A stretch of 15,272 nt of DNA from an uncultured Clostridia bacterium (GCA_934630975.1 CAKTXH010000054.1:1-15272); one strand, 5' to 3'; positions 1 to 7,890 are shown, counted from the first letter of the stretch. Notes: generated by a model not told the origin, from the letters alone. Made by a program: numbers and translations.

Positions 1-803
1 TCGCAGTCCGTCAGGCCGTCCTCGCGGATGTTGGCGATGAAATACTTCGCGCACTTGCGCGCCACGTCGATATATTTGCTGTCGCCGGTGTTGATGCCGC
101 TGAGCGTGAAGCCGTAGAGCGCCCACGCCTGCCCGCGGCTCCAGCTTGAGCCGGGCGCGTAACCCTGTCCGCCGGGCTTGTCGAGCGCCTTGCCCGTTCT
201 GGGATCAAAGACGACGATATGGTTGCTGCTGCCGTCCTCGCGGATGAACTCGCGGATGGTCGTATCCGCGTGGATGCGGGCGATGGCCTCAAACCGCGGG
301 TCTTTGGTCTGCGCGCCCGCCCAGTAGAGCAGGCTCAGGTTCATCATGCAGTCGATGATGGCGTAGCCCGCGCGATCTTCGCCCGGCCACGCGCGGATGA
401 AGCCCGCCGGGTTGAAGCGCCCGGCCAGCAGCGTCGCCGCATGCAGGGTATCGGCATGCGCCTGCGCGTCGCCGATGAGCTTGTCGTGCGCGCCCGTGGA
501 AAGCAGATACATGAAGCCCACGTCGTGGTTGAGCAGCATGAACGAGCGCAGCTCGTCCGTCAGCAGCTTCTCCACGCGCAGCGCCTCGTCCCTGTAAACG
601 TCCCTGCCCGTCGCGGCGTAGAGCTGCCACATCATGCCCGGCCAGAAGCCGCCCGTCCACCAGCTGTTGCCGTCAAACGGCGCGGGGGTGTAGCCGTCCT
701 TCTGCCCCATGTAAGGGATAATACCTTGCTCGGCCGCGCGCTTTGCGCCGCGCTCCAGCTTTTCGCAGGCGCGCGCAAAGGCCTCGTCAACCCATTTTTC
801 CAT
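1..803 (-). CDS. GH88 unsaturated glucuronyl hydrolase (3' end cut by window)
   Basis: Partial gene; the first 267 residues are visible. GH88 enzymes hydrate the 4,5-unsaturated uronyl residue left at the non-reducing end by polysaccharide lyases and so release the sugar. The family signature is clear: WWTGGFWPG at residues 48-56, HDVGF with Asp94, IIDCMMNL with Asp151, and a WSRGQAWALYG stretch late in the visible part. Asp94 and Asp151 correspond to the two essential aspartates of Bacillus unsaturated glucuronyl hydrolase (family knowledge). There is no signal peptide, so it should act in the cytoplasm. The ATG at 803 follows GGAGG with a 9-base spacer and overlaps the end of the DUF2264 gene by 17 bases, indicating translational coupling. 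Complete members are roughly 360-400 residues, so about a quarter is missing. GH105 is the alternative family, but the motifs favour GH88. Confidence 0.9.
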   Translation of the reverse strand, partial: MEKWVDEAFARACEKLERGAKRAAEQGIIPYMGQKDGYTPAPFDGNSWWTGGFWPGMMWQLYAATGRDVYRDEALRVEKLLTDELRSFMLLNHDVGFMYLLSTGAHDKLIGDAQAHADTLHAATLLAGRFNPAGFIRAWPGEDRAGYAIIDCMMNLSLLYWAGAQTKDPRFEAIARIHADTTIREFIREDGSSNHIVVFDPRTGKALDKPGGQGYAPGSSWSRGQAWALYGFTLSGINTGDSKYIDVARKCAKYFIANIREDGLTDC

Positions 804-2607
804 ACGTTAAAACCTCCGTCGGGGGATTCTCCCACGCGTCGCGGCCCGCGGTCTTCGTGCCGAAAACGGCGCTGACCAGCACGGTTTCGCCCTTGCCGAT
901 CTTGGCCGTCAGGGTCGGAATCAGCGTGCGCGGGGCCATCAGGTTGGTGTTCGGTTCGGGCATGACGTTCTGCTGACCGTCATAACCGCGCAGATTCATC
1001 ACGCCGCTCACGCCCCACGGCGCGATCACCGCCGCGCGGCCGTTCTCGCAGACCTCTTCCGGCGTGCGCGCATGCTGGGCATAGATCACGCTGCCGTCGC
1101 ACCCGTCGCGGGAGATGGCGTAACCGCCCTCCGCCGCGTACAGCTCGCGGTCGCTGGTGATGCGGTGGATGCGCACATGCCATTCGCCGAACGGGCGCAG
1201 TTCGGTTTTCACCGTCACGCCCGCAAACGGGTGCCACGTGGAGATCACGCAATCCGCCTTGATTTCGTATTCGTCGCAGCCGTAGCGCGGGTGCCACGTG
1301 TCGCCGTCCTCGCTGAGGGCGAGCATGTTATCAAACGCGCCGTCCTTGAGCAGCTTCTGCGCCTTGCTGACGCTGAAGCCGAACACGCTGGAATAGACGA
1401 ATTTCTCATATTTCGCCTCGTCGTGGCTGTGCTCGTGCGCGCGGTTGCCCGCCACGAACGCCATCACGTGGCTCTTGTCGTCGCTGCGCGTGACGAGCAT
1501 GCGCATATGCGGCTGAAGCGCCGTCTTCGGCGTGTCGATCTCCTGCTCCTCCGCCCGCCAGAACGGGTGATCCTCCGGCAGCGCGAGGCAGGCGAACGCC
1601 TTCATCGCCCAATACGGTGAGCCGGGCGCGTTGTAGCCCTCGGCCATCAGCAGGCTCGGATAGCCGTAGCCGATGGTCAGCACGCCGTCGCGGGTAAAGA
1701 TCGGCTTAGCGAACCACTTGCGCATATTGCCCAGCAGCAAGTGCTTCATCTGGCCGTAATTCACCTGTTCCGTCTCGGCCTCGACCAGCGCCAGCGCGGC
1801 GTAGAACGCGCCCTGCGCGAAGCGATAGGTCAGGCTGCGGCCATAGGCCAGCGCCTCGCCGCTCTTATCAAACCAGCAGGCGAAGTCGGTGGCCATCTTC
1901 TTGGCGCGCTCGATGTATTCGCGGCTGCGCTCCGGGTCGCGCTCATGCATAACCTTCGCATAGACCAGCCCGTAGAAATGGAACGCCCACATCGTGTAAT
2001 ACTCGCGCTGGTTGAAGTAATCGAAATACCAGCCGTCGCCCTCGTAGTGCTCCTCGATCATGGCGAAATCCTTCTGCATGCGCTCCTCGTCGTGCGGCAC
2101 GCCGCAGACGATGAAGCCCATGTTCACCAGCACGCGGAAGAACGTCCAGTTGTTTTTCGGCATATCATGATGGTTGATCTGGTCGAGCCACGCGTGGAGC
2201 TGCTTCTGCGTCTTTTCCGGCAGATCGAAGAAAAATTCCTTCGGCGCCAGCGCCATGCCCATGCCGAACACGGCCATTTCGACCAGCCGCTGATCGTAAT
2301 CGACGACCTCGCCCCAGTATTCCGGGTTTTCGGGATCAACGCCCGCGATGATGCCCTCGCGCCATGCCTCCCAAAGCGGTTTCACGCACTCGCAATGCCC
2401 TGCCAGCATCGGCACAATCGCCCACAGCGGACGCGCGAACGCCTCCATCTGCGCAATTTCATCGGGGTATACCGCGCCGGTATCGCCCAGATGCAGCCGC
2501 GCCTTGTTCGGGCTGAGCAGCGGCAGCAACGGTTCAATCAGTTGAACGGCGGCGCGCTCGACGTCCGCCCGCGAGCGCAGCGGGTTATCCTTGACACAGT
2601 TTCCCAT
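787..2607 (-). CDS. DUF2264 family protein, probable carbohydrate-active enzyme
   Basis: A 606-residue protein that I recognise as DUF2264 (PF10022). An N-terminal helical part rich in aromatic residues (NNWTFFRV, YFNQREYYTMWAFHFYG, YGRSLTYRFAQGAFYAAL) resembles an alpha/alpha toroid, followed by a probable beta-sandwich half. A polar motif, HEHSHD (residues 391-396), sits where heparinase-like lyases carry their conserved His/Asn cluster. No signal peptide is present. The reaction is not established from sequence; lyase or hydrolase action on a uronic-acid oligosaccharide is inferred from the fold pattern and from lying between a heparinase-like gene and GH88. Start: ATG 2607 lies 8 bases after GGAG. 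The in-frame GTG nine bases upstream abuts that GGAG and cannot use it. The gene is preceded by about 200 bases of hairpins and overlaps the GH88 start. Confidence 0.82.
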   Translation of the reverse strand: MGNCVKDNPLRSRADVERAAVQLIEPLLPLLSPNKARLHLGDTGAVYPDEIAQMEAFARPLWAIVPMLAGHCECVKPLWEAWREGIIAGVDPENPEYWGEVVDYDQRLVEMAVFGMGMALAPKEFFFDLPEKTQKQLHAWLDQINHHDMPKNNWTFFRVLVNMGFIVCGVPHDEERMQKDFAMIEEHYEGDGWYFDYFNQREYYTMWAFHFYGLVYAKVMHERDPERSREYIERAKKMATDFACWFDKSGEALAYGRSLTYRFAQGAFYAALALVEAETEQVNYGQMKHLLLGNMRKWFAKPIFTRDGVLTIGYGYPSLLMAEGYNAPGSPYWAMKAFACLALPEDHPFWRAEEQEIDTPKTALQPHMRMLVTRSDDKSHVMAFVAGNRAHEHSHDEAKYEKFVYSSVFGFSVSKAQKLLKDGAFDNMLALSEDGDTWHPRYGCDEYEIKADCVISTWHPFAGVTVKTELRPFGEWHVRIHRITSDRELYAAEGGYAISRDGCDGSVIYAQHARTPEEVCENGRAAVIAPWGVSGVMNLRGYDGQQNVMPEPNTNLMAPRTLIPTLTAKIGKGETVLVSAVFGTKTAGRDAWENPPTEVLTYGKMG

Positions 2608-2630
2608 GAAGATCACTCCTTTGGAATCCG

Positions 2631-2841
2631 TTGAGGCTCCGCCTCAAACTCCGGCAGGAACCTGAGGTTCCTGCACTTCCCGCATAAATAACGATAAATG
2701 TGTTCAAGCAAGCGCGAAGCGAAGAAGGGAGTCTGAGGGACTTGTCCCTCAGGCAGGTTTGGGCGGCAGCCCATTTTCTCCTCATAAAAGCGTAGTTTCA
2801 GAGCAGAATGCGAAGCATTCTACGATTGAAACGGGGCTTTT
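2631..2841. repeat. Cluster of short perfect hairpins between the lyase and DUF2264 genes
   Basis: The 200-base gap holds a string of inverted repeats with very short loops. They are 2631-2647 (TTGAGGC, loop TCC), 2654-2674 (GCAGGAACC, loop TGA), 2733-2752 (CTGAGGGA, loop CTTG), 2760-2773 (TGGGC, loop GGCA) and 2805-2821 (AGAATGC, loop GAA). The last is nested inside GTTTCA/TGAAAC (2795-2800 with 2827-2832) and AAAAGC/GCTTTT (2786-2791 with 2836-2841), and it overlaps the lyase stop codon. Read on the minus strand, the nested structure ends in GCTTTT and may act as a weak terminator or a 3'-end stabiliser. The pattern resembles repetitive extragenic palindromes, but only one copy is in this window, so repetition is not shown. 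Confidence 0.7.
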
Positions 2842-4643
2842 CGCACAACAAATTTTTTGTGATGTACTTTTGCTTTCCTACTCGTCATCGTCATCCGCCA
2901 GACGCTGCCGGGGAAATTCCCCGCCATGCGTTCATCGGTCACATGAATCTCTTCCACATGCACGTCAAGCGACGGATCAAATGCCATGCCGAGTTTGCCG
3001 AAATGCGCCCGGCCATGCTCGAGCGTCGGCTGATGCCTGAGCATGAACACAAAGGTCACGGGTTGTTCTTTTTCAAGCGTCACGTCGTCGGTGAGTTCCA
3101 GCGCATCCGCCGAAACGGAGAGCGTCCGCACCAGCGACCTGATTTCCGCTTCTTCGGGATACGCCCCGGCCAGCTCCATCCGCGCGCCGTTTTCATCGGC
3201 GAAAACGTCCGCCGCGCGGCGTTCGCGCCCGGCGCGCTGTTCGTTTCCGCCGACGAGCGGCACATTGTGGTTCATCGAGCGGGTATTCATCAGCTCATAG
3301 CGCCGCGGCCCGAAGGTCTGGGCGGTATAGACGCAGTTGCCCACGTCGATGATCTCCGGCTCGCCATCCGCATAGACGATGAAACTGCCGACATCGTTAT
3401 GGTTATGGCTTTCGCCGTTGTGGCCGCCCTTCATCGCGGCATACAGCCCGCCCTTGCGCCACGCGAACACCTGCAAACTCGGCAGCGCGGCAAAGGGTTC
3501 GCCCTTCGGCTCTTCCGCCTGCGCCTTTTCGGCAAACAGGCTTTGCAGCACGCGGCTCATCTGCGGCGTATCGACCGGGCGGACAGACGTTTTCCGCCCC
3601 TCCAGCCAGAGGCCGAAGTGCTCGACGTCCGGCTGGTTTGTCCGCCTGCCGAACAGCGCGATGCGCTGGCCGTCGAGCCTCGGCTTCGCGTCGCAATCCG
3701 CAAAGTTGACGAAATAATCCCCCGCGATGTGCACATGCATCGGGAACGCGGCGATTCGCCGGATCAGCGGCTCGTCATAGAAGCTCACGCGCCCGCCCGT
3801 CGCCTGATACACGCTTTCCAGCACGTCAAACAGCGCCGCGCCCGCCATGTTGAAATAGCCCGCGCCCTCGTCGCAGCCGCCGTCCTCCGGCAGAACCGCC
3901 AGATAGCTGTCCAGCATGCGCATCGCGCGGGTCACGCCCTCGCTTCTGCGCCAGCCGTCCCGCTCCAAAAGCAGCAGAACGTCGATCACGTTGGAGAGAA
4001 TCCACGGCGTCCAGTTGCACACGTCCTTTCGGATCATGCCCATCCACCAGAAATCGTCGTGATCCATGAACGGCGTGATCACGCGGCGGTCAATCTCATG
4101 CCGCACGCGCCGCGCAATCAGCGGGCTGACCGCATTCAGCTTGTCTTCCAACAGATACAGGATATCGGCCAGCGCCGCCGCCGTCTGCGCCGCAAAGAGA
4201 TCGACGTAGGGATTCTCCGCATCCGGCAGAGGGCGCTCGTTCATCGGCGGGCGGCCGGGGTGGTCGCTGCCGTTGTGTGCGCTGAGCACCCACGTCGTCT
4301 CCTCGCAGATGCACCACAGGCCGTCGATGACCGCGTCCAAATACGTGCCGTCGTCCAGCAGGCACTCGCCCAGCGCCGCGCCCATCAGCCGATTGCGCCG
4401 CGCGAAATACGGCTTTTCGTAGGCCATTCGGTCGCCCGTGCGGCAGAACGCAAGGAACTGCGTCGCCGTCACCATCGGGTAGCCCTGCCCGGCCTCGTCC
4501 GCCCACGCGAGAATCTGCCTGCGCTTCTCCTCGGGGATGGCGTTCCACGCATCCCGCGCCTGCCGCCGGGGAAACGGGCGGTAATCGCCCGGCTCGCCCA
4601 GCAGCCCATGCAGCGGATGCGCGTTCAGATAAGCAGCAAACAT
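2820..4643 (-). CDS. Heparinase II/III-family polysaccharide lyase
   Basis: A 607-residue protein with heparinase II/III architecture: an N-terminal alpha/alpha toroid (roughly residues 1-330) and a C-terminal beta-sandwich with the PF07940 region. Visible motifs are CNWTPW (Asn210), DEGAGYFNMAG (Tyr263, a candidate catalytic Tyr), GGHNGESHNHND (residues 406-417), IIDVG (431-435) and RSMNHNVP with His459. These enzymes cleave uronic-acid polysaccharides by beta-elimination, leaving an unsaturated uronyl end, which matches the GH88 enzyme in the same operon. The exact substrate cannot be read from sequence. No signal peptide is present, so it probably acts on imported oligosaccharides in the cytoplasm. 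The ATG at 4643 is one base from the permease stop (TGA T ATG) with AAGGG just upstream, so translation is coupled. The TAG stop lies inside a hairpin. Confidence 0.88.
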   Translation of the reverse strand: MFAAYLNAHPLHGLLGEPGDYRPFPRRQARDAWNAIPEEKRRQILAWADEAGQGYPMVTATQFLAFCRTGDRMAYEKPYFARRNRLMGAALGECLLDDGTYLDAVIDGLWCICEETTWVLSAHNGSDHPGRPPMNERPLPDAENPYVDLFAAQTAAALADILYLLEDKLNAVSPLIARRVRHEIDRRVITPFMDHDDFWWMGMIRKDVCNWTPWILSNVIDVLLLLERDGWRRSEGVTRAMRMLDSYLAVLPEDGGCDEGAGYFNMAGAALFDVLESVYQATGGRVSFYDEPLIRRIAAFPMHVHIAGDYFVNFADCDAKPRLDGQRIALFGRRTNQPDVEHFGLWLEGRKTSVRPVDTPQMSRVLQSLFAEKAQAEEPKGEPFAALPSLQVFAWRKGGLYAAMKGGHNGESHNHNDVGSFIVYADGEPEIIDVGNCVYTAQTFGPRRYELMNTRSMNHNVPLVGGNEQRAGRERRAADVFADENGARMELAGAYPEEAEIRSLVRTLSVSADALELTDDVTLEKEQPVTFVFMLRHQPTLEHGRAHFGKLGMAFDPSLDVHVEEIHVTDERMAGNFPGSVWRMTMTSRKAKVHHKKFVVRKAPFQS

Positions 4644-4644
4644 A

Positions 4645-5514
4645 TCAGCCCTTCATGCCCGTGGTGGCAATGCCCTCGATGAAGTAACGCTGCAGGAACA
4701 GGAACACAATCGTCACCGGCAGCAGCGAGCACAGCGACGCGGCCATGATCAGGTTATAATCCGCGGAATACGCCTGAATGAAGCGGCGCAGGCCGACCTG
4801 AATCGTCTTGCGCAGGTCGGTGGTCAGGTAGATCATCGGGCCCATGTAGTCGTTCCAGGTGTTGACGAAGGTGAAAATGCACAGCGTCGCGATGGCGGGC
4901 TTGGACAGCGGCAGGATGATGCGCGCCCAAATGCCGTATTCGCTCAGGCCGTCGATGCGCGCGGCCTCGCTCAGGTCGTTCGGGATGCCCATGTAGAACT
5001 GGCGCATCAGGAACACGCCGAAGGCGGAGAAGCTTTGCAGCGCGACCAGCGCCCAGATCGTATCATACAGGCCGATGGAGCGCATCATGATGAACTGCGG
5101 CACCATGTAGACCTGCCACGGCACCGCGATGGTGCCGATATAGCACATGAACAGCACGTCGCGGCCCTTGAAATTCATCTTCGCGAACGCGTAAGCCGCA
5201 AAGGAGGACGTAAGAATCTGCATGAACGTGACGATCACGGCCAGCACGGCGGTATTTTTGAAATACGCCATCAGCGGCACGCGCTCCCAGATTTGCAGAT
5301 AGTTTTCCCAGTGGAACGTTTCAGGAATCCACTTCATCGGGATGGAGAACACATCCACGCTCGTCTTGAGCGAGGAAGAAATCATCCAAACGAACGGCAC
5401 AAGCGCCACAACCGTCAGCGCCAGCAGGAAGGCATACTTGAGCACCGTGCCCAGCACGTGCCCGGCCGTCTGCCGCTTGACCTTGCGCTGCGTTTTCATC
5501 GAAACAGCGGTCAT
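4645..5514 (-). CDS. Sugar ABC transporter permease, MalG/UgpE type (CUT1)
   Basis: A 289-residue inner-membrane permease of the CUT1 carbohydrate importer family. It has an N-terminal membrane helix (about residues 24-44), further hydrophobic segments, and the cytoplasmic ATPase-coupling loop EAARIDGLSEYGIW...LPLSKPA, the canonical EAA motif. The C-terminus IEGIATTGMKG is typical of MalG-like subunits. The start at 5514 is chosen because GGGAGG lies 8 bases upstream. The reading frame stays open further upstream, but that part overlaps the partner permease and lacks membrane character. It sits 14 bases after the partner permease and one base before the lyase gene, so the three are one transcript. 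No ATPase gene is nearby. A shared MsmX-type ATPase encoded elsewhere is the usual solution in Firmicutes. Confidence 0.95.
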   Translation of the reverse strand: MTAVSMKTQRKVKRQTAGHVLGTVLKYAFLLALTVVALVPFVWMISSSLKTSVDVFSIPMKWIPETFHWENYLQIWERVPLMAYFKNTAVLAVIVTFMQILTSSFAAYAFAKMNFKGRDVLFMCYIGTIAVPWQVYMVPQFIMMRSIGLYDTIWALVALQSFSAFGVFLMRQFYMGIPNDLSEAARIDGLSEYGIWARIILPLSKPAIATLCIFTFVNTWNDYMGPMIYLTTDLRKTIQVGLRRFIQAYSADYNLIMAASLCSLLPVTIVFLFLQRYFIEGIATTGMKG

Positions 5515-5528
5515 CTTTCTCGCCTCCC

Positions 5529-6467
5529 TTACATGTAGTTGACCCACTTCTTCTCGCCGCGGAACTGCACGAACGTGACCAGCAGCACGATGGCCAGCAG
5601 CACCATAGAGACCGCGCTCGCCACGCCGTACTGCGCGGAGGTCGCGATGCCCTCGCCGCCGAAGCTCAGCTCGAAGATGTAGGTAACGAGCATCTTGGTG
5701 GAACGGCCCGGGCCGCCCTGCGTCATGATCGCAACCACGTCGTAGATCTTGAAGCAGGAAATCACCAGCATGATGGAGACGAAGAACGTGGTCGGGGTGA
5801 GCATCGGCATGGTCACCTTGGTGAACTTCTGCCAGCCGTTCGCGCCGTCCATCGTCGCGGCCTCGTACAGCTCGGCCGGAACGCCCTGAAGGCCCGCCAG
5901 ATACATAACCATGTAATAGCCCGCGTTTCGCCAGACGCTGACGATGATGATCGCCCAAATCGCCAGATCGCGGCTGGACGTCCAGCTCTTGGTGATATGG
6001 ATGCCAAACAGCGAAAGAATCTGGTTGACCGGGCCAGTCTTCATCAGCAGGAAGTTCCAGCAGACGCAGATGGCCACCAGCGAAGCGACATACGGGAAGA
6101 AAAACACGGCGCGGAAGAACTTCGCGCCCTTCACCGCCTTATTGAGCACCAGCGCCAGCCCCAGCGCGCAGGCGATGGTGATCGGCACGGTCGCGACGGT
6201 GTAATAGACGGTGTTTTTGAGGGCGATGCCCAGATTGCTCTTGGTGAAGCTGAAATCCTTGAAGATCAGGCGGAAGTTATCCAGCCCCGCCCAGGTGATC
6301 TTCGAGCCGCCGCTCCAATTCATGAACGCCAGCACGATGGAGAAAATCACCGGGATCAGGGTAAAGACAACAAAGCCGATGAAGTTGGGCGCGAGGAAGG
6401 TGTAAGCCGTCAGCGTATTGCGCCGCTCCAGCTTGCCCATCTTACGCTTTTCCACGCTTTTTGTCAT
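5529..6467 (-). CDS. Sugar ABC transporter permease, MalF/UgpA type (CUT1)
   Basis: A 312-residue partner permease. The N-terminus has a charged cytoplasmic leader, then the membrane helix LTAYTFLAPNFIGFVVF that opens most CUT1 MalF/UgpA subunits. The coupling loop reads EAATMDGANGWQKFTKVTMPML, an EAA motif ending in MPML. GGPGRSTKMLV near the C-terminus is another family hallmark. I place the start at ATG 6467, 10 bases after AAGGA. An in-frame GTG three codons upstream directly abuts that ribosome site and is less likely. A 131-base gap containing two strong hairpins separates it from the binding-protein gene, which may lower permease expression relative to the binding protein. Together with the next permease it forms the translocation pore for an oligosaccharide, probably uronic-acid-containing judging by the downstream enzymes. 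Confidence 0.95.
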   Translation of the reverse strand: MTKSVEKRKMGKLERRNTLTAYTFLAPNFIGFVVFTLIPVIFSIVLAFMNWSGGSKITWAGLDNFRLIFKDFSFTKSNLGIALKNTVYYTVATVPITIACALGLALVLNKAVKGAKFFRAVFFFPYVASLVAICVCWNFLLMKTGPVNQILSLFGIHITKSWTSSRDLAIWAIIIVSVWRNAGYYMVMYLAGLQGVPAELYEAATMDGANGWQKFTKVTMPMLTPTTFFVSIMLVISCFKIYDVVAIMTQGGPGRSTKMLVTYIFELSFGGEGIATSAQYGVASAVSMVLLAIVLLVTFVQFRGEKKWVNYM

Positions 6468-6503
6468 GTCGTGCACATCCTTTCGCAGGCAGAGTGATCA
6501 TCA

Positions 6504-6540
6504 CCTTTCCACCATCCGCGGATGGTGGAAGGGTTTTCTT
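6504..6540 (+). terminator. Strong hairpin with T-tract on the plus strand, in the SBP-permease gap
   Basis: A stem of 10 perfect pairs (6507-6516 with 6521-6530, loop CGCG) extends to 13 with a wobble. It is followed on the plus strand by TTTTCTTTTT, a textbook intrinsic terminator. No plus-strand gene reads into it, so it may stop antisense transcription. In the minus-strand operon transcript the same stem would be a stability hairpin, because no U-run follows it there. Confidence 0.7.
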
Positions 6541-6542
6541 TT

Positions 6543-6582
6543 TGAAAAAAGAAAGGGGGAAGTGCCCCAGCGCCTCCCCCTT
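6543..6582 (-). terminator. Terminator/attenuator after the binding-protein gene
   Basis: On the minus strand, 17 bases after the binding-protein stop, an 8-bp stem (6575-6582 pairing with 6553-6560, five G:C pairs in a row, 14-base loop) is followed by TTTCTTTTTTC. This looks like an intrinsic terminator placed within the operon. Partial read-through would give more binding protein than permease, a known arrangement in sugar ABC operons. Confidence 0.6.
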
Positions 6583-6598
6583 CCCTGAATTGCGGGAA

Positions 6599-7840
6599 TT
6601 ACTTGATGTATTCAGCAGCGCGCTCTTCCATTTCCGCGATGCCCTCGTCGATGGTCAGCTCGCGGGTCATGATGAGGCTGTGCTCCTCGTTGACGATGGA
6701 CTTGATCTCGTTGACGCCTTCGCCGATCGGCCACTCCAGAGAGATGGCGGTGGGCAGCAGGGCGGCCTTGCTGTTCTCGTCGGTCGGGAAGCCGTCGGCA
6801 GAAGCCATAACCTCGGCAACCGCTTCGCTCACGTAAGCCGGACGGGTGCCGGTCGCGGCGATGGCCTTCGCGCCCTCTTCAGAGCACATCCAGGAAGCGA
6901 ACTTCCAGGCTTCTTCCTTGTTCTCGCTGGCGTTGCTGATGGCGATGCCGGTCGGGGAACCGAAGGAGGAACCGGCGGCCACGCCCTCAAGATGCGGCAC
7001 GGCGACGATGCCCCAGTTCATGGAAGCGGTGCCATCCTTGATGTAGCCGATCAGGGTGGAAGCATACCAGTAGCCCATCGGCATCATGGCGACGTTGCCC
7101 TGCGCGAAAGCGCCGGAGTAGTGCAGGCCGGAAGCCTTCAGCTCGTCGTAGCTCATGCACACGCCGTCATCCTCGAAACCCTGATACAGCTCGTAGAAGT
7201 ACTTGAGGTCGGAGTATTCGCCGTCGGCCAGCGTGTTCACGCCGTCGCAGACCGCCCAGTTCGCCACGCAGGAGAGCCAGGTGTGGTAGTGTGTGCCGTA
7301 AGCGCCGGTCTTCTCGTGAATGTCGCGCGCCATCTGCGCGTACTCATCCCACGTCCAATCGTTGGTCGGGTATTCCATGCCGGCCTGATCGAACAGATCC
7401 TTGTTGTAGAACATCACCCAGTAGTCCGCGCGGAACGGGAGCGCGTACTGCTGGCCGTCGGTCAGCGCCACATAGCAGCTGTCCATGCCCGCGTACTTGG
7501 TCATATCCACGCCGTCGGCCGCAATCTGCTCGGTCATCGGCACGATCAGGCCTTCCTTCGCCCAGTTCTGCATATCGGAAAGCTCCTTAACGCAGTACAG
7601 GTCGGTGGTGTCGCCGCCGGCGAGCATGGTGCTGGCCTTCACGTTGTAATCCTGAGAAGCGAGGTCAACCCACTCGATCTTCACGTCGGGATTGGCGGCC
7701 TCATAGCCTTCCTTGATCGCGGTGTAGTACGGCGTGGTCGTGGTATCCCAACCGGCGACCTTCAGCGTCGTCTCCGCCAAGGCGGGCGCCATCGTGGCGA
7801 CCATCATCGAAGCGAGCATGCCAGCAAGCAGTTTCTTCAT
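6599..7840 (-). CDS. Sugar ABC transporter extracellular substrate-binding protein
   Basis: A 413-residue family 1 solute-binding protein for a CUT1 importer. It captures the sugar outside the membrane and delivers it to the two permeases encoded downstream. Features include TTLKVAGWD as the first beta strand, LPFRADYWVMFYNKDLFDQAG (the common FxYNKDLF motif) and FGSPTGIAISNAS. The signal peptide is MKKLLAGMLASMMVATMAPALA with a cleavage site ALA|E at residues 22/23. There is no lipobox cysteine, so it is not a lipoprotein, unlike most Gram-positive homologues. The ATG at 7840 follows AAGGAGG by 8 bases. The upstream extension of the frame is 5' UTR. It is the first gene of the operon, under the promoter at 7952-7980, with a cre-like operator 35 bases upstream of the start. 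Confidence 0.95.
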   Translation of the reverse strand: MKKLLAGMLASMMVATMAPALAETTLKVAGWDTTTTPYYTAIKEGYEAANPDVKIEWVDLASQDYNVKASTMLAGGDTTDLYCVKELSDMQNWAKEGLIVPMTEQIAADGVDMTKYAGMDSCYVALTDGQQYALPFRADYWVMFYNKDLFDQAGMEYPTNDWTWDEYAQMARDIHEKTGAYGTHYHTWLSCVANWAVCDGVNTLADGEYSDLKYFYELYQGFEDDGVCMSYDELKASGLHYSGAFAQGNVAMMPMGYWYASTLIGYIKDGTASMNWGIVAVPHLEGVAAGSSFGSPTGIAISNASENKEEAWKFASWMCSEEGAKAIAATGTRPAYVSEAVAEVMASADGFPTDENSKAALLPTAISLEWPIGEGVNEIKSIVNEEHSLIMTRELTIDEGIAEMEERAAEYIK

Positions 7841-7874
7841 TTCAGTTTCCTCCTTATTGGGTTGGCGGCCTGCC

Positions 7875-7890
7875 ATGTTACCGTTTACAT
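7875..7890. promoter_or_regulatory. cre/LacI-type operator 1 (5' UTR of the binding-protein gene)
   Basis: ATGTTACCGTTTACAT is a 16-base imperfect palindrome with a central CG. Its reverse complement matches the cre consensus WTGNNARCGNWWWCAW at every position. It lies about 55-70 bases downstream of the predicted start of transcription, where a bound repressor would block elongation. Either the divergent LacI-family protein or CcpA could bind it. Confidence 0.72.

Noticed and set aside
2585..2785. 66-codon minus-strand frame through the hairpin cluster
   Set aside because: Its sequence is dictated by the palindromes and it runs into the DUF2264 start in another frame; no ribosome site decides for it.
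2808..4682. 624-codon open frame on the plus strand, opposite the heparinase-like gene
   Set aside because: It is rich in Arg/His/Ala with no family resemblance, has no good ribosome site, and lies wholly antisense to a clear gene. High GC at third positions keeps such frames open.
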